A stretch of 64,000 bases of DNA from Ottowia sp. SB7-C50 (GCF_033110285.1 NZ_CP136995.1:1736001-1800000), one strand, 5' to 3'. Counted from the first letter of the stretch, positions 40,619 through 51,328 are shown. Notes: generated from the sequence alone by a model not told the origin. A program made the numbers and translations.

Positions 40619-41947
40619 ATGCCCAACACCACCGCCCAACTCAGCCGCGAACAGCAGATCGCCGCCCTCGAAAAAGACTGGGCCACCAACCCGCGCTGGA
40701 AAGGCATCAAGCGCGGCTACAGCGCCGCCGACGTGGTGCGCCTGCGCGGCAGCCTGCCGATCGAGTACACGCTGGCCAAGCGCGGCGCTGAAAAGCTGTG
40801 GGGCCTGATCAACGGCGAGGCCAAGAAGGGCTACGTCAACGCCTTCGGCGCCATCACCGCCGGCCAGGCCATGCAGCAGGCCAAGGCGGGCCTTGAGGCC
40901 GTGTACCTGAGCGGCTGGCAAGTCGCCGCCGACGGCAACACCAGCGAAACCATGTACCCCGACCAGTCGCTGTATGCGTATGACTCGGTGCCGACCATGG
41001 TGCGCCGCATCAACAACACCTTCAAGCGCGCCGACGAGATTCAGTGGAGCCGCGGCATCGGCCCTGGCGACAAGGATTTTGTCGACTACTTCCTGCCCAT
41101 CGTGGCCGACGCGGAAGCCGGTTTTGGCGGCGTGCTGAACGCCTTCGAGCTGATGAAGAACATGATCGCCGCCGGCGCCGCCGGCGTGCACTTTGAAGAC
41201 CAGCTGGCCGCCGTCAAGAAGTGCGGCCACATGGGCGGCAAGGTGCTGGTGCCCACACAGGAAGCCTGCGAGAAGCTCATTTCTGCCCGCTTCGCCGCCG
41301 ACGTCATGGGCGTGCCCACCATCGTGCTGGCCCGCACCGACGCCGAGGCCGCCAACCTGATCACCAGCGACCACGACGCGAACGACAAGCCCTTCCTGAC
41401 CGGCGAGCGCACGCAGGAAGGCTTCTACCGCGTCAAGAACGGCCTCGAGCAGGCCATCAGCCGTGGCGTGGCCTACGCGCCCTACGCCGACCTGGTGTGG
41501 TGCGAAACCGGCACGCCCGACCTGGGCTTCGCCCGCGAATTCGCCCAGGCCGTGCACGCCAAGTCGCCCGGCAAGCTGCTGTCGTACAACTGCTCGCCCA
41601 GCTTCAACTGGAAGAAGAACCTGGACGACGCCACCATCGCCAAGTTCCAGGACGAGCTGTCCGCACTGGGCTACAAGTACCAGTTCATCACGCTGGCCGG
41701 CATCCACGTCAACTGGTACCGCACGTTCGAATTCGCCAAGGCCTACGCCGGCGGCGAGGGCATGAAGCACTACGTCAACATGGTGCAAGAGCCCGAGTTC
41801 AAGGCGCGCGAGCAGGGCTACACCTTCGTGTCGCACCAGCAGGAAGTGGGCGCGGGTTACTTCGACGACGTGACCACCGTCATCCAGGGCGGCTCGTCCA
41901 GCGTCAAGGCGCTGACCGGCTCGACCGAGGAAGAGCAGTTCCATTGA
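40619..41947 (+). CDS. aceA: isocitrate lyase
   Basis: Splits isocitrate into glyoxylate and succinate, the first step of the glyoxylate shunt used on acetate or fatty acids. The 442-residue protein carries the signature [11 protein letters not shown] (catalytic Cys) with [18 protein letters not shown] (Mg site) and the C-terminal [12 protein letters not shown]. Start at the ATG at 40619, after CGGAGCTTTCAC. It stands alone, with two putative GntR operators 110-150 bp upstream and a terminator downstream. Malate synthase is not in the window. Confidence 0.97.
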   Translation: MPNTTAQLSREQQIAALEKDWATNPRWKGIKRGYSAADVVRLRGSLPIEYTLAKRGAEKLWGLINGEAKKGYVNAFGAITAGQAMQQAKAGLEAVYLSGWQVAADGNTSETMYPDQSLYAYDSVPTMVRRINNTFKRADEIQWSRGIGPGDKDFVDYFLPIVADAEAGFGGVLNAFELMKNMIAAGAAGVHFEDQLAAVKKCGHMGGKVLVPTQEACEKLISARFAADVMGVPTIVLARTDAEAANLITSDHDANDKPFLTGERTQEGFYRVKNGLEQAISRGVAYAPYADLVWCETGTPDLGFAREFAQAVHAKSPGKLLSYNCSPSFNWKKNLDDATIAKFQDELSALGYKYQFITLAGIHVNWYRTFEFAKAYAGGEGMKHYVNMVQEPEFKAREQGYTFVSHQQEVGAGYFDDVTTVIQGGSSSVKALTGSTEEEQFH

Positions 41948-41993
41948 TCCATAGCGAGGGTTGACCGCGCGCCAGCGGTCATCGAGGAGACAG

Positions 41994-42022
41994 AGCCACG
42001 GCCTTGCGCCGTGGCTTTTTTG
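41994..42022 (+). terminator. intrinsic terminator after aceA
   Basis: Stem AGCCACGGC / GCCGTGGCT with a CTTGC loop and a run of six T, 47 bp past the aceA stop. Confidence 0.9.
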
Positions 42023-42116
42023 TTGGATGGCTCGCGCCTGCGCGTGAGCTGGGCGATGGGCGCGGCCGGGGCGCCGCGTTCACAATGGCACGCACCGCCG
42101 CCCGAAGGAGTCAACC

Positions 42117-42431
42117 ATGATCACCGCACTGGTGCAGTTCACCCTGCCCGAACCCATGACCGTCGAACAGGCGCGCGACGTGTTCAACAGCACGGCGCCC
42201 CGCTACCTGGGCATGACCGGGCTGGTGCGCAAGCACTACCTGCTGTCGGAAGATGGCCGGACGGCCGGCGGCGTTTACCTGTGGCAAAGCCGCGCCGACG
42301 CCGAACGGGTGTACGACGACGCGTGGCGCGGCTTCATCCGCCAGAAGTACGGGTGCGACCCGCAGCTGACGTACTTCGAGACACCGGTGATGGTGGACAA
42401 CGTCGCCGGGCGCATCGACGGCGATGCCTGA
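42117..42431 (+). CDS. YdhR-type putative monooxygenase (small dimeric alpha-beta barrel)
   Basis: 104-residue protein. The pattern ALVQFTLPEPMTVEQARDVFNSTAPRY, GLVRKHYLLSEDGRTAGGVYLW, SRADAERVYDDAW matches the YdhR-like group of ferredoxin-fold dimers, named mono-oxygenases from structure but without a proven reaction. RBS GAAGGAG is well placed before the ATG at 42117. Confidence 0.82.
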   Translation: MITALVQFTLPEPMTVEQARDVFNSTAPRYLGMTGLVRKHYLLSEDGRTAGGVYLWQSRADAERVYDDAWRGFIRQKYGCDPQLTYFETPVMVDNVAGRIDGDA

Positions 42432-42441
42432 ACCCGGGATG

Positions 42442-42490
42442 CTATTAGCTTGATAGCTGCCAGCGCTCGTCAGACAAGCGCTGACAGCCG
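42442..42490. repeat. dispersed Comamonadaceae-type repeat, copy 5
   Basis: Near-complete copy: GCTTGATAGCTGCCAGCGCT, loop, AGACAAGCGCTGACAGCC. Lies between convergent genes. Confidence 0.7.
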
Positions 42491-42494
42491 ATTT

Positions 42495-42861
42495 TTATCG
42501 GTGCCAGCCGCCACCATGCAGCTGCCAGCCACCGCGCGGGCCCTGCGACCAGCGCGGATTCTGGTAGTGATAGCCGGGGCGCGGGCGCTCGTAGCGGCCG
42601 GGCGTCCACACGTGGCGGCCGCCGCTCCAGTTCCAGTAGCCGTTGATCCAGATCGCGCCGGGGTAGGGCAGGGCAGGCTGCACTTCGTAATAGGGGGGCG
42701 GGCGGCGCGACCGGCGCGTACACGGTTTGCGTCGGGCCGCCATAGGGGTCGTTGTAGACGGTGCCCGGCACCGGTGCCACCACGCAACCGGCCAGCAGGG
42801 CGGCCGCGGCGACCGATGCCAGCAGAGCCGGACGAGCGACGGAAGATGAAAGCAGTTTCAT
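42495..42861 (-). pseudogene. YXWGXW-repeat lipoprotein, frameshifted at a G/C tract
   Basis: Lipoprotein signal from the ATG at 42861 (MKLLSSSVARPALLASVAAA, lipobox LLAGC), then Pro-rich sequence up to a six-G tract (42693-42698). Dropping one base there joins it to the C-terminal half PYYEVQPALPYPGAIWINGY WNWSGGRHVWTPGRYERPRP, the YXWGXW-type repeat region rich in Trp, Tyr and Gly, ending at 42495. Such proteins sit in the envelope and have no known activity. Probably an intact gene with a homopolymer error. Confidence 0.75.
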
Positions 42862-43104
42862 GGGGTGCGTCCTGTGACATGCGAGCGAACACCGCCCGCC
42901 TTTCCGTCCCAAAACGGTCGGCTGGGGCGGTGGGCTGACGCCAGGGGCGCGCCTTCACCCAGCTTTACACGCAGTTCACACGGTGGCCGCGGCCGATGCC
43001 GCACCGCGCACGGCGACAAGTGGGCTAAAATCCCACTTGTTGCGCCGCAGCACGCGAGCGCCGGTCAACCACCTCACACAAGAGCGAGAAAGGCATCTTC
43101 GGTT

Positions 43105-43155
43105 ATGACACCGCGAACTACTCCCTTCGCCAGGAACGGGTTGTCAGGCCGATGA
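43105..43155 (+). CDS. putative threonine-rich leader peptide of thrS
   Basis: 16-codon open frame MTPRTTPFARNGLSGR with three Thr codons in the first six, preceded by AGAAAGG. A GC-rich hairpin and then a terminator-type hairpin follow before the thrS start, the layout of translation-attenuation control. Predicted from layout only. Confidence 0.4.
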   Translation: MTPRTTPFARNGLSGR

Positions 43156-43203
43156 CGGTGTAGCCATTGCGCGCAGCGCGCGATGTGCCAGCAAAACATA
43201 CCG

Positions 43204-43231
43204 AAAGCGCGGCCCCACCCGCGCTTTTTTG
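43204..43231 (+). terminator. terminator or attenuator in the thrS leader
   Basis: AAAGCGCGG / CCGCGCTTT stem with T-run (TTTTTTG), 50 bp upstream of the thrS ATG. No full-size gene precedes it on this strand, so it probably ends a leader RNA starting near a TAAAAT -10-like box at 43026. Confidence 0.65.
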
Positions 43232-43278
43232 TTGCCCGCTTTTTTTGACATACACACGCGATTTCCAGAGGTTCTCAC

Positions 43279-45186
43279 ATGGTTCAAATCACGCTTCCCG
43301 ATGGCGCGCAGCGCGAATTTCCCGGCCCGGTGACGGTGGCCGAAGTGGCGCAGTCCATCGGCACGGGCCTGGCCAAGGCAGCGCTGGGCGGCAAGGTGGA
43401 CGGCAAGCTGGTCGACACCAGCTTCGTCATCGACCACGACGCGCCGCTGTCCATCGTCACCGCCAAGGACGCCGACGGGCTGGAGATGATCCGCCACTCG
43501 ACGGCGCACCTGCTGGCCTATGCGGTGAAAGAGCTGTTTCCCGATGCGCAGGTCACCATTGGCCCGGTGATCGAGAACGGCTTTTATTACGACTTCAGCT
43601 ACAAGCGCCCCTTCACGCCCGACGACCTGGCCGCCATCGAGAAGAAGATGGAAGAACTGGCCGCCAAGGATGAGCCCGTGGTGCGCCGCGTGCTGCCGCG
43701 CGACGCGGCGGTCGAATACTTCAAGGGCCTGGGCGAAGCCTACAAGGCCGAACTGATTGCCAGCATCCCCAGCAACGAAGACGTGTCGCTGTACCGCGAA
43801 GGCGCCTTCGAGGACCTGTGCCGCGGCCCGCACGTGCCCAGCACGGGCAAGCTCAAGCACTTCAAGCTGATGAAGGTGGCGGGGGCCTACTGGCGCGGCG
43901 ACCATCGCAACGAGATGCTGCAGCGCATCTACGGCACGGCCTGGGCCAGCAAGGAAGACCTGAAGCAGTACCTGACGATGCTGGAAGAGGCCGAAAAGCG
44001 CGACCACCGCAAGCTGGGGCGCGAGCTGGACCTGTTCCACATCGACGAGCATTCGCCCGGCACCGTGTTCTGGCACCCCAAGGGCTGGACGCTGTGGCAG
44101 GAAGTCGAACAGTACATGCGCCGCGTGTACCGCGACAACGGCTACCAGGAAGTGAAGGGCCCGCAGATCCTGGACAAGGCGCTGTGGGAAAAGACCGGCC
44201 ACTGGGACAAGTACCGCGACAACATGTTCACCACCGAGTCGGAAAAGCGCGACTACGCGCTGAAGCCGATGAACTGCCCCGGTCACATCCTGATCTTCAA
44301 GCAGGGCGTGAAAAGCTACCGCGACCTGCCGCTGCGCTACGGCGAATTCGGCGCCTGCCACCGCAACGAACCCACGGGCGGCCTGCACGGCATCATGCGT
44401 GTGCGCGCCTTCACGCAGGACGACGGGCACATCTTCTGCACGGAGGATCAGATCCTGCCCGAATGCACGGCCTACACGGCGCTGCTGCAAAAGGTCTACA
44501 AGGACTTCGGCTTCACCGATATCATCTACAAGGTCGCCACGCGGCCCGAGCAGCGCATCGGCAGCGATGAAAGCTGGGACAAGGCCGAGCACGCGCTGAT
44601 GGAAAGCCTGCGCGCTTCAGGCTGCGAATTCGAGATTGCCCCCGGCGACGGCGCCTTCTATGGCCCCAAGATCGAATACACGCTGAAGGACGCCATCGGC
44701 CGCCAATGGCAATGCGGCACCATGCAGGTCGATTTCTCGATGGCCGAGCGGCTGGACGCCGAATACGTGGGCGAGGACGGTGCGCGGCACCGCCCGGTCA
44801 TGCTGCACCGCGCCATCGTCGGCAGCCTGGAGCGTTTCATCGGCATCCTGATCGAGCAGTTCTCTGGCGCGCTGCCGGTCTGGCTGTCGCCGGTGCAGGT
44901 GGTGGTGACCGGCATCACCGACGCGCAGGCCGATTACGTGCAAAACGTGGCTAAAACGCTGCGAAATCAAGGGCTTAGGGTGGAAACTGACCTGCGCAAC
45001 GAGAAGATTACCTATAAAATACGCGAGCATTCGTTGCAAAAGCTGCCTTACATCCTGGTCATCGGCGACAAGGAAAAGGAAGCCGGCGCCGTCGCAGTGC
45101 GCGCCCGGGGCAATCAAGACCTCGGTGTGATGTCCCTCGATGCGTTTGCCAAACGCATCGCCCAGGACGTCGCTTCCAAAGCCTGA
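43279..45186 (+). CDS. thrS: threonyl-tRNA synthetase
   Basis: Class II synthetase charging tRNA-Thr. The 635 residues show the TGS domain (1-62), the editing domain with [16 protein letters not shown] (about 73) and the class II core: motif 2 region [20 protein letters not shown], zinc ligands in MNCPGHI (about 331) and later histidines, motif 3, and a C-terminal anticodon-binding domain. Length is normal. First gene of the translation operon; its expression may be set by the upstream leader. Confidence 0.97.
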   Translation: MVQITLPDGAQREFPGPVTVAEVAQSIGTGLAKAALGGKVDGKLVDTSFVIDHDAPLSIVTAKDADGLEMIRHSTAHLLAYAVKELFPDAQVTIGPVIENGFYYDFSYKRPFTPDDLAAIEKKMEELAAKDEPVVRRVLPRDAAVEYFKGLGEAYKAELIASIPSNEDVSLYREGAFEDLCRGPHVPSTGKLKHFKLMKVAGAYWRGDHRNEMLQRIYGTAWASKEDLKQYLTMLEEAEKRDHRKLGRELDLFHIDEHSPGTVFWHPKGWTLWQEVEQYMRRVYRDNGYQEVKGPQILDKALWEKTGHWDKYRDNMFTTESEKRDYALKPMNCPGHILIFKQGVKSYRDLPLRYGEFGACHRNEPTGGLHGIMRVRAFTQDDGHIFCTEDQILPECTAYTALLQKVYKDFGFTDIIYKVATRPEQRIGSDESWDKAEHALMESLRASGCEFEIAPGDGAFYGPKIEYTLKDAIGRQWQCGTMQVDFSMAERLDAEYVGEDGARHRPVMLHRAIVGSLERFIGILIEQFSGALPVWLSPVQVVVTGITDAQADYVQNVAKTLRNQGLRVETDLRNEKITYKIREHSLQKLPYILVIGDKEKEAGAVAVRARGNQDLGVMSLDAFAKRIAQDVASKA

Positions 45187-45273
45187 TTTTTTAAGAAAAC
45201 CAGCTCTGGCCCGCGTGGATTGTGCGGCTGTAGCTACTTGTTTCGTAGCATTTTTAGTTAGAGGATTTTTGCC

Positions 45274-45876
45274 ATCGCTACCAATTTTCGTGACCGCCGC
45301 CACCGGGAAGAGCGCGCGCATCGTCTGAATCGAGAAATCATGGCGCCCGAAGTGCGCCTGAACGGCCCCGAGAACGAACCCCTGGGAATCGTCCCGCTGC
45401 AGGAAGCCCTGCGCATGGCGGGCGAACTGGACGTGGACCTGGTGGAAATTGCCGCCACGGCCAACCCGCCGGTCTGTCGCCTGATGGACTACGGCAAGTT
45501 CAAGTACCAGGAACAGAAGAAGGCCGCCGAGGCCAAGGCCAAGCAGACGGTCATCGAAATCAAGGAAGTCAAGTTCCGCCCTGGTACCGATGACGGTGAC
45601 TACAACATCAAGATGCGCAATATCCGGCGCTTCCTGGCCGATGGCGACAAGGTGAAGGTCACGCTGCGCTTTCGCGGCCGCGAGATCACGCACCAGGAAC
45701 TGGGTCTGGCTCTGCTCAACCGCATTCGCGACGAACTGGCCGACAGCATCATCGTCGAGCAGTTTCCCAAGCTGGAAGGCCGCCAGATGATCATGATGAT
45801 CGCCCCGGCGCGCAAGAAGGTGGCGGCCGGTGCGGCCAAGCCGGCCAGCGAGCAGCAGCCGGCAGCGGCGGCCTGA
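45274..45876 (+). CDS. infC: translation initiation factor IF-3
   Basis: Binds the 30S subunit and checks start codon and initiator tRNA. About 200 residues if it begins at the rare start codon ATC at 45274: [20 protein letters not shown] then [20 protein letters not shown], the conserved IF-3 N-terminus, preceded by TTAGAGGA. The next ATG (45340) would cut 22 conserved residues. Rare starts (ATT/ATC) are characteristic of infC and allow IF-3 to repress its own synthesis. The C-terminal domain ([20 protein letters not shown]) is complete. Confidence 0.93.
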   Translation: MATNFRDRRHREERAHRLNREIMAPEVRLNGPENEPLGIVPLQEALRMAGELDVDLVEIAATANPPVCRLMDYGKFKYQEQKKAAEAKAKQTVIEIKEVKFRPGTDDGDYNIKMRNIRRFLADGDKVKVTLRFRGREITHQELGLALLNRIRDELADSIIVEQFPKLEGRQMIMMIAPARKKVAAGAAKPASEQQPAAAA

Positions 45877-46021
45877 CCGGACAGGCGTTTTTGAAGGATT
45901 TGCCGGGGCAACCCGGCGAACGGGCAGGCTGAAAGGCCTGCCGCAACAAGTGGCTCGGGGCCAACAAGGGTGCAAAGCTGTTTTGCGCACGCCTCACGAG
46001 CACAATAAAACGGAGCATTCA
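45877..46021 (+). promoter_or_regulatory. structured spacer before rpmI (possible L20/L35 leader)
   Basis: Two strong hairpins, GCCGGGG-CAA-CCCGGCG and GGCAGGC-TGAAAG-GCCTGCC, without T-runs, between infC and rpmI. In other bacteria L20 represses this operon through RNA structure here; whether it does so in this organism is unknown. Confidence 0.35.
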
Positions 46022-46225
46022 ATGCCCAAGATGAAAAGCAAGAGCAGCGCGAAGAAGCGTTTTCGCGTCCGTCCCGGTGGCACCGTCAAGCGCGGTCAAG
46101 CCTTCAAGCGTCACATCCTGACCAAGAAGTCCACCAAGAACAAGCGCCAGCTGCGTGGTGCGGTGAATGTGCATGAGACCAACATGGGTCACATGGCGCA
46201 GATGCTGCCCTTTGCCGGCCTTTGA
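46022..46225 (+). CDS. rpmI: 50S ribosomal protein L35
   Basis: 67 residues, strongly basic: [20 protein letters not shown], then the conserved [16 protein letters not shown] and MLPFAGL end. Normal length. Starts after CGGAGCATTCA in the infC-rpmI-rplT operon. Confidence 0.96.
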   Translation: MPKMKSKSSAKKRFRVRPGGTVKRGQAFKRHILTKKSTKNKRQLRGAVNVHETNMGHMAQMLPFAGL

Positions 46226-46251
46226 TCAACTGACGGAACAGGAGAGAACCT

Positions 46252-46608
46252 ATGCCTCGCGTCAAACGTGGTGTTACCGCCCGTGCTCGTCACAAGAAAA
46301 TCCTCGCGCTGGCCAAAGGCTACCGCGGTCGTCGCAAGAACGTCTATCGCGTCGCCAAACAGGCGGTGATGAAGGCGGGCCAGTACGCCTACCGTGATCG
46401 CCGCACCAAGAAGCGCGTGTTCCGTCGTCTGTGGATCGCGCGTATCAACGCCGCCACGCGTGAACTGGGCCTGACCTACAGCCAGTTCATCAACGGCATG
46501 AACAAGGCCGGCATCACGCTGGACCGCAAGGTCCTGGCCGACATCGCCGTGCACGACAAGGCCGCATTTGCCGGCATCGTGGAGCAGGCCAAGGCCAAGC
46601 TGGCTTGA
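46252..46608 (+). CDS. rplT: 50S ribosomal protein L20
   Basis: 118 residues: [40 protein letters not shown], and the globular C-terminus [20 protein letters not shown]. Assembly protein binding 23S rRNA and usual autorepressor of this operon. 26 bp after rpmI. Confidence 0.97.
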   Translation: MPRVKRGVTARARHKKILALAKGYRGRRKNVYRVAKQAVMKAGQYAYRDRRTKKRVFRRLWIARINAATRELGLTYSQFINGMNKAGITLDRKVLADIAVHDKAAFAGIVEQAKAKLA

Positions 46609-46635
46609 TTCCGGCACCGCCACGCGCACTCTACT

Positions 46636-46660
46636 TTCAATAGCTGATCGCGCTGGTGGT
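46636..46660. repeat. dispersed Comamonadaceae-type repeat, partial copy 6
   Basis: TTTCAATAGCTGATCGCGCT, partial core, just upstream of the pheS leader hairpin. Confidence 0.4.
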
Positions 46661-46695
46661 TCAAGGGGTTGAGGCCTGATTGGCTTCAATCCCTT
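46656..46695 (+). terminator. terminator or attenuator between rplT and pheS
   Basis: AAGGGGTTGAGG pairs (with G-U pairs) to CTTCAATCCCTTT around a 9-base loop, followed by a T-run (CCCTTTTTCATTT), 30 bp before the pheS ATG. No Phe-rich leader peptide is seen. Confidence 0.55.
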
Positions 46696-46726
46696 TTTCA
46701 TTTGAGAACCCGTGGGCCCTGCACCG

Positions 46727-47800
46727 ATGATCACCGACTCCCTGGCTTCCACCGATCTGGCCGAACTGGTCCGAAGCGCCGAAGCCGCCTTCGCCCGCAC
46801 CGACACCCCCGCCGACCTCGAAAACGCCAAGGCGCAGTTCCTGGGCAAGTCCGGCCGCGTGACCGAGCTGATGAAGGGCATGGCGCAGCTGTCCGTGGAC
46901 GACAAGAAAACCCGCGGCGCCGCCATCAACCAGGCCAAGCAGGCCATCGAAGCCGCCTTGACCGCGCGCCGCCAGGCGCTGGCCGATGCCGAACTGGCGC
47001 GCCAGCTGAAGGCGCAGGCGCTCGACGTGACGCTGCCGGGCCGCCAGCGCGGCACAGGCGGGCTGCACCCGGTCAGCCTGGCGTGGGAGCGCATCGAGCA
47101 GATCTTCGGCAGCATGGGCTTTGACGTCGGCGATGGCCCCGAGGTCGAAAACGACTGGTTCAACTTCACCGCGCTCAACAACCCGCCCAATCACCCGGCG
47201 CGGTCGATGCAGGACACCTTCTACGTCGACATGCAGGGCGAGGACGGCCAGCCCTACTGCCTGCGCACGCACACCAGCCCGATGCAGATCCGCTATGCCA
47301 CCGCGCACGCGCGCAAGCACGCGGCGGCCCTGGCGGCGGGCGAAATCCCTGAGGTGCGCGTCATTGTGCCCGGCCGCACTTACCGCGTCGACAACGACGC
47401 CACCCATTCGCCCATGTTCCACCAGGTCGAAGGCCTGTGGCTGGGCGAGAACGTGAGCTTCAAGGACCTGAAGGTCACGTACCTGAACTTCTGCAAGGCC
47501 TTCTTCGAGACGGACGACCTGATCCTGCGCTTTCGGCCCAGCTACTTCCCCTTCACCGAACCCAGCGCCGAAATCGACATCCAGTTCCGGACGGGGCCGC
47601 TGGCCGGCAAATGGCTGGAGGTGTCCGGCTCGGGCCAGGTGCACCCGCAGGTGGTGCGCAACATGGGGCTGGACCCGGAGCGCTTCATCGGCTTCGCCTT
47701 CGGCTCCGGCATCGACCGGCTCGCCATGCTGCGCTACGGCGTGAACGACCTGCGCCAGTTCTTCGACGGCGACATCCGCTTCCTGAGCCAGTTCCGTTGA
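46727..47800 (+). CDS. pheS: phenylalanyl-tRNA synthetase alpha subunit
   Basis: Catalytic subunit of the alpha2-beta2 enzyme. About 357 residues from the ATG at 46727 (a GTG five codons earlier is also possible): N-terminal coiled coil, then [17 protein letters not shown], motif 2 region [20 protein letters not shown], and the C-terminal motif 3 [20 protein letters not shown]. Followed 42 bp later by pheT. Confidence 0.96.
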   Translation: MITDSLASTDLAELVRSAEAAFARTDTPADLENAKAQFLGKSGRVTELMKGMAQLSVDDKKTRGAAINQAKQAIEAALTARRQALADAELARQLKAQALDVTLPGRQRGTGGLHPVSLAWERIEQIFGSMGFDVGDGPEVENDWFNFTALNNPPNHPARSMQDTFYVDMQGEDGQPYCLRTHTSPMQIRYATAHARKHAAALAAGEIPEVRVIVPGRTYRVDNDATHSPMFHQVEGLWLGENVSFKDLKVTYLNFCKAFFETDDLILRFRPSYFPFTEPSAEIDIQFRTGPLAGKWLEVSGSGQVHPQVVRNMGLDPERFIGFAFGSGIDRLAMLRYGVNDLRQFFDGDIRFLSQFR

Positions 47801-47842
47801 TGCGCCCGCGTCGCACGGCCCCCGTTTTTCGCTGACACCGCT

Positions 47843-50278
47843 ATGCAGTTTCCTGAATCCTGGTTGCGCGAGTTCTGCAACCCGCCCCTTTCCACGCAAC
47901 AACTGGCCGACACGCTGACCATGGCCGGGCTGGAGGTGGAGGCCATCCGCCCCGTCGCGCCGCCGTTCACCGGCGTGGTGGTGGGCGAGATCCGAACCGC
48001 CGAGCAACACCCCAACGCCGACCGCCTGCGCGTGTGCCAGGTCGACGTGGGGCAGGGCGCGCTGCTGAACATCGTCTGCGGCGCGCCCAATGCGCGCGTC
48101 GGCATCAAGGTGCCGTGCGCGCTGGTCGGGGCCGAGCTGCCGCCGGGCGAAGACGGCCAGCCGTTTCGCATCAAGCTGGGCAAGCTGCGCGGCGTTGAAA
48201 GCCAGGGCATGCTGTGCTCGGCCCGCGAGCTGCAGTTGTCCGAAGACCACGGCGGCCTGCTCGAATTGCCGGCCGACACGCCCGTCGGCCAGGACATCCG
48301 CACCGCGTTGCGGCTGGACGACGCCATCTTCACCCTGAAGCTGACGCCCAACCTGGGTCACGCGCTCAGCGTGTATGGCGTGGCGCGCGAGCTGTCGGCG
48401 CTGACCGGCGCGCCGCTCGTCACCCCCGCCATTCCCGCCATCGCCGTGACGACGAACGAGGTGCTGCCGGTCAACATCAGCGCGCCAGACCTGTGCGGGC
48501 GCTTTTCCGGACGCGTGATCCGCGACGTCAACACGCAGGCCGCCACCCCGGCGTGGATGGTCGAGCGCCTGGCGCGTTGCGGGCAGCGCAGCGTCACCGC
48601 GCTGGTGGACATCTCCAACTACGTGATGTTCGAGTACGGCCGGCCCACGCACATCTTCGACCTGGACAAAATCCACGGCGGCCTGGATGTGCGCTGGGGC
48701 AAGCCGGGCGAGCAGCTCAAGCTGCTGAACGGCAACACCGTCGCGCTGGATGAAAGCGTGGGCGTGATTGCCGACGACAAGGAAGTCGAATCGCTCGCCG
48801 GCATCATGGGTGGCGACGCCACGGCAGTGTCCGACGACACCCACAACGTCTACGTCGAAGCCGCCTTCTGGTGGCCCGAGGCGGTGGCCGGCCGGTCGCG
48901 CCGCTTCAACTTTGCCACCGACGCCGGGCACCGCTTCGAGCGCGGGGTCGACCCGATGCTCACGGCCGCGCACATCGAGCGCATCAGCCAGCTCATCATC
49001 GACATCTGCGGCACGCCGCAAACCGCGTGCGGCCCCATCGACGACCAGCAGCCGCGCGTGCCCGCGTCGGCGCCCGTCACCCTGCGGGTGGCGCGCGCGG
49101 CCCAGATCATCGGCATGCCCATCACCCAGGCGCAATGCGCCGATGTGTTCCGCCGCCTGGGCCTGCCGTTCACCGAAGGCGAGGGCGTGCTGACGGTGAC
49201 GCCGCCTGCCTACCGGTTCGACCTGTCGATCGAGGAAGATCTGGTCGAAGAAGTGGCCCGCGTCGTCGGCTACCAGCAATTGCCCGAGGCGCCGCCGCTG
49301 GCGCCCATCGTGCCGCGCACGGCGTCGGCCCAGCGGCGCGGCCCGTTTGCGGTTCGCCACGCGCTGGCGCGTCTGGGTTATCTCGAAACCATCAACTTCA
49401 GCTTTGTCGACGAAGCATGGGAGCGCGACCTGGCCGGCAACACCGATCCGGTGCGGCTGCTCAACCCGATTGCCAGTCAGATGAGCGTGATGCGCTCGTC
49501 CCTTCTGGGTTCTTTGCTACATGTTTTGAAGCACAACATCGACCGCCGTGCCGAGCGCGTGCGCGTGTTTGAAGTCGGCCGCGTGTTCCTGCGCGACGCG
49601 TCGGTGGTCACGTCTGAAAGCGACGTGCGCGGCGTGGCGCAGCCCATGCGTGTGGCGGGCGCCGCGTACGGGCCCGACAGCCATCAAAGCTGGCAAGGCA
49701 AGCAGGCGGCGGTCGACTTCTTCGACGTCAAGGGCGACGTCGAAGCCCTGCTGGCGCCGCGCCAGCCGTCATTTGAGCGAATTGAGCATCCCGCCCTGCA
49801 CCCCGGCCGCGCCGCGCGCGTCCTGCTGGACGGTCAGGCCATCGGCGTCGTGGGCGAGTTGCACCCGCGCTGGCGCCAGCAGTGGGAACTGCCGCAGGCC
49901 CCCGTGCTGTTCGAACTGGATCTGAACGCGGTGATGCAGCGCGATCTGCCGCATGCGCGCCCCGTGCCGCGCCAGCAGGCGGCCGAGCGCGACATCGCCG
50001 TCGTGGTGCCCGAAAGCGTGACGCACGGGCAACTGATGAACTCCGTTCATGCCGCAGCCACCGAGGGCCTGCTGCGCAGCGCCACGCTGTTCGACATTTA
50101 TCGGCCCCAGGCGGGCAACGAAGCGGCCGCGGGCATGAGCGCGCAGGAAAAGAGCCTGGCCTTGCGCCTGGTGATGGGCAGCGCCCAGGGCACGCTGACG
50201 GATGAGCGCATCGACGGCGTCGTCAAGACCGTGATCGACCGCCTGCACCAGGACCTGGGCGCGCGGCTGCGTGGCTGA
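47843..50278 (+). CDS. pheT: phenylalanyl-tRNA synthetase beta subunit
   Basis: Beta subunit (811 residues) that forms the editing site and binds tRNA-Phe. Domains: a tRNA-binding EMAP/OB-like region ([20 protein letters not shown]), B3/B4 editing domain ([20 protein letters not shown]), B5 domain, a class II-like core, and a C-terminal FDX anticodon-binding domain ([20 protein letters not shown]). Length is typical for beta subunits. Confidence 0.96.
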   Translation: MQFPESWLREFCNPPLSTQQLADTLTMAGLEVEAIRPVAPPFTGVVVGEIRTAEQHPNADRLRVCQVDVGQGALLNIVCGAPNARVGIKVPCALVGAELPPGEDGQPFRIKLGKLRGVESQGMLCSARELQLSEDHGGLLELPADTPVGQDIRTALRLDDAIFTLKLTPNLGHALSVYGVARELSALTGAPLVTPAIPAIAVTTNEVLPVNISAPDLCGRFSGRVIRDVNTQAATPAWMVERLARCGQRSVTALVDISNYVMFEYGRPTHIFDLDKIHGGLDVRWGKPGEQLKLLNGNTVALDESVGVIADDKEVESLAGIMGGDATAVSDDTHNVYVEAAFWWPEAVAGRSRRFNFATDAGHRFERGVDPMLTAAHIERISQLIIDICGTPQTACGPIDDQQPRVPASAPVTLRVARAAQIIGMPITQAQCADVFRRLGLPFTEGEGVLTVTPPAYRFDLSIEEDLVEEVARVVGYQQLPEAPPLAPIVPRTASAQRRGPFAVRHALARLGYLETINFSFVDEAWERDLAGNTDPVRLLNPIASQMSVMRSSLLGSLLHVLKHNIDRRAERVRVFEVGRVFLRDASVVTSESDVRGVAQPMRVAGAAYGPDSHQSWQGKQAAVDFFDVKGDVEALLAPRQPSFERIEHPALHPGRAARVLLDGQAIGVVGELHPRWRQQWELPQAPVLFELDLNAVMQRDLPHARPVPRQQAAERDIAVVVPESVTHGQLMNSVHAAATEGLLRSATLFDIYRPQAGNEAAAGMSAQEKSLALRLVMGSAQGTLTDERIDGVVKTVIDRLHQDLGARLRG

Positions 50279-50301
50279 ACCGGGCCACGAAAGGGGAGCA
50301 A

Positions 50302-50661
50302 ATGACTCAGCCACCGAATGACGCGCTGGAACTGGCGGTCGACAGCCTGGAAACCTCGGCGCTGACCAAGGCGCAGCTGGCCGAGATGCTGTTCGAGCAG
50401 ATCGGCCTGAACAAGCGCGAATCCAAGGACATGGTCGACGCCTTCTTCGACCTGATCTCCACGCAACTCATCGCAGGCGACGACGTCAAGCTGTCGGGCT
50501 TCGGCAATTTCCAGATGCGCGTGAAAGCGCCTCGGCCGGGCCGCAACCCGCGCACGGGCGAACTCATCCCCATCGCCGCGCGGCGCGTGGTCACCTTTCA
50601 CGCCAGCCAGAAGCTCAAGGACCAGTTGCAGGAAGACGCCCCCAGCGCGCCCGACCGATAG
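50302..50661 (+). CDS. ihfA: integration host factor alpha subunit
   Basis: 119-residue HU-family DNA-bending protein: [40 protein letters not shown], and the DNA-contact arm [20 protein letters not shown]. It has a longer than usual N-terminus (about 20 residues, [20 protein letters not shown]) and a C-terminal [10 protein letters not shown] tail. Order pheT-ihfA-merR is typical. Confidence 0.94.
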   Translation: MTQPPNDALELAVDSLETSALTKAQLAEMLFEQIGLNKRESKDMVDAFFDLISTQLIAGDDVKLSGFGNFQMRVKAPRPGRNPRTGELIPIAARRVVTFHASQKLKDQLQEDAPSAPDR

Positions 50662-50757
50662 CCATTCGCGCGCATACCCAAAGCTTGCGCGCGCACGCTG
50701 GCGCCCCGCCAAAACTTGCGCTACGCTCAAAGGCTTGCTGCGCCAGTTCTCGTTGTG

Positions 50758-51228
50758 ATGGAGTCCGTTCTTCCCCCCATTCCCGCCAAGCGCTACTTCA
50801 CCATTGGTGAAGTGGGCGATCTGTGCGGCGTCAAACCGCACGTGCTGCGTTATTGGGAGCAGGAATTCACGCAGCTGCGACCCGTCAAGCGGCGCGGTAA
50901 CCGGCGCTATTACCAGCACCATGAAGTGCTGATGATTCGCCGCATCCGTGAACTGCTGTACGACCAGGGCTTCACCATCAGCGGCGCACGCACGCGGCTG
51001 CAGGAACTGGTGCAGACGGAACGCGCCCGCGCGCGCAGCGTTGAAGTACAGCTGGCGGGCGTGGACGAAATCGATGCCGAAGCCGCGCCCATCAGCGCAC
51101 TCGACGACAACGGGGTGTTCGACGACACCACGCTCCTGCCCGAACAGCTGCGCGAGGTCGAGCGCGAGCTGAAGGAAATTCGCGAATTGCTGACCCTATC
51201 GCCATGGCAGCACGCGCAGCCGCTATAA
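50758..51228 (+). CDS. MerR-family transcriptional regulator
   Basis: 156 residues with an N-terminal MerR HTH (YFTIGEVGDLCGVKPHVLRY WEQEFTQLRPVKRRGNRRYY) and a helical dimerisation region (IRRIRELLYDQGFTISGARTRLQ), but no metal-binding cysteines at the C-terminus, so it is not a mercury sensor. This gene regularly follows ihfA in betaproteobacteria; the target is unknown. Starts at the ATG at 50758; an open frame upstream of it adds 14 unlikely residues. Confidence 0.88.
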   Translation: MESVLPPIPAKRYFTIGEVGDLCGVKPHVLRYWEQEFTQLRPVKRRGNRRYYQHHEVLMIRRIRELLYDQGFTISGARTRLQELVQTERARARSVEVQLAGVDEIDAEAAPISALDDNGVFDDTTLLPEQLREVERELKEIRELLTLSPWQHAQPL

Positions 51229-51229
51229 T
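51224..51229 (+). promoter_or_regulatory. -10 box of the tRNA-Pro gene
   Basis: Perfect TATAAT overlapping the merR stop, 11 bp before the tRNA. I do not see a convincing -35 box. Confidence 0.45.
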
Positions 51230-51240
51230 GGCAGGCTTGT

Positions 51241-51317
51241 CGGCGTGTAGCGCAGCCTGGTAGCGCACTTGCATGGGGTGCAAGGGGTCGCGAGTTCGAA
51301 TCCCGCCACGCCGACCA
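51241..51317 (+). tRNA. tRNA-Pro (anticodon GGG)
   Basis: 77 bases including the encoded CCA. Acceptor stem CGGCGTG/CACGCCG, anticodon stem CTTGC/GCAAG with loop ATGGGGT (anticodon GGG), T-arm GTTCGAATC. Its 3' end is a typical integrase attachment site, and the accessory island begins right after it. Confidence 0.95.
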
Positions 51318-51328
51318 ATAAAATCAAC

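Noticed and set aside
46661..49360. 899-residue minus-strand open frame over pheS and pheT
   Set aside because: Shadow of pheST; no motifs, and the genuine proteins are complete on plus.
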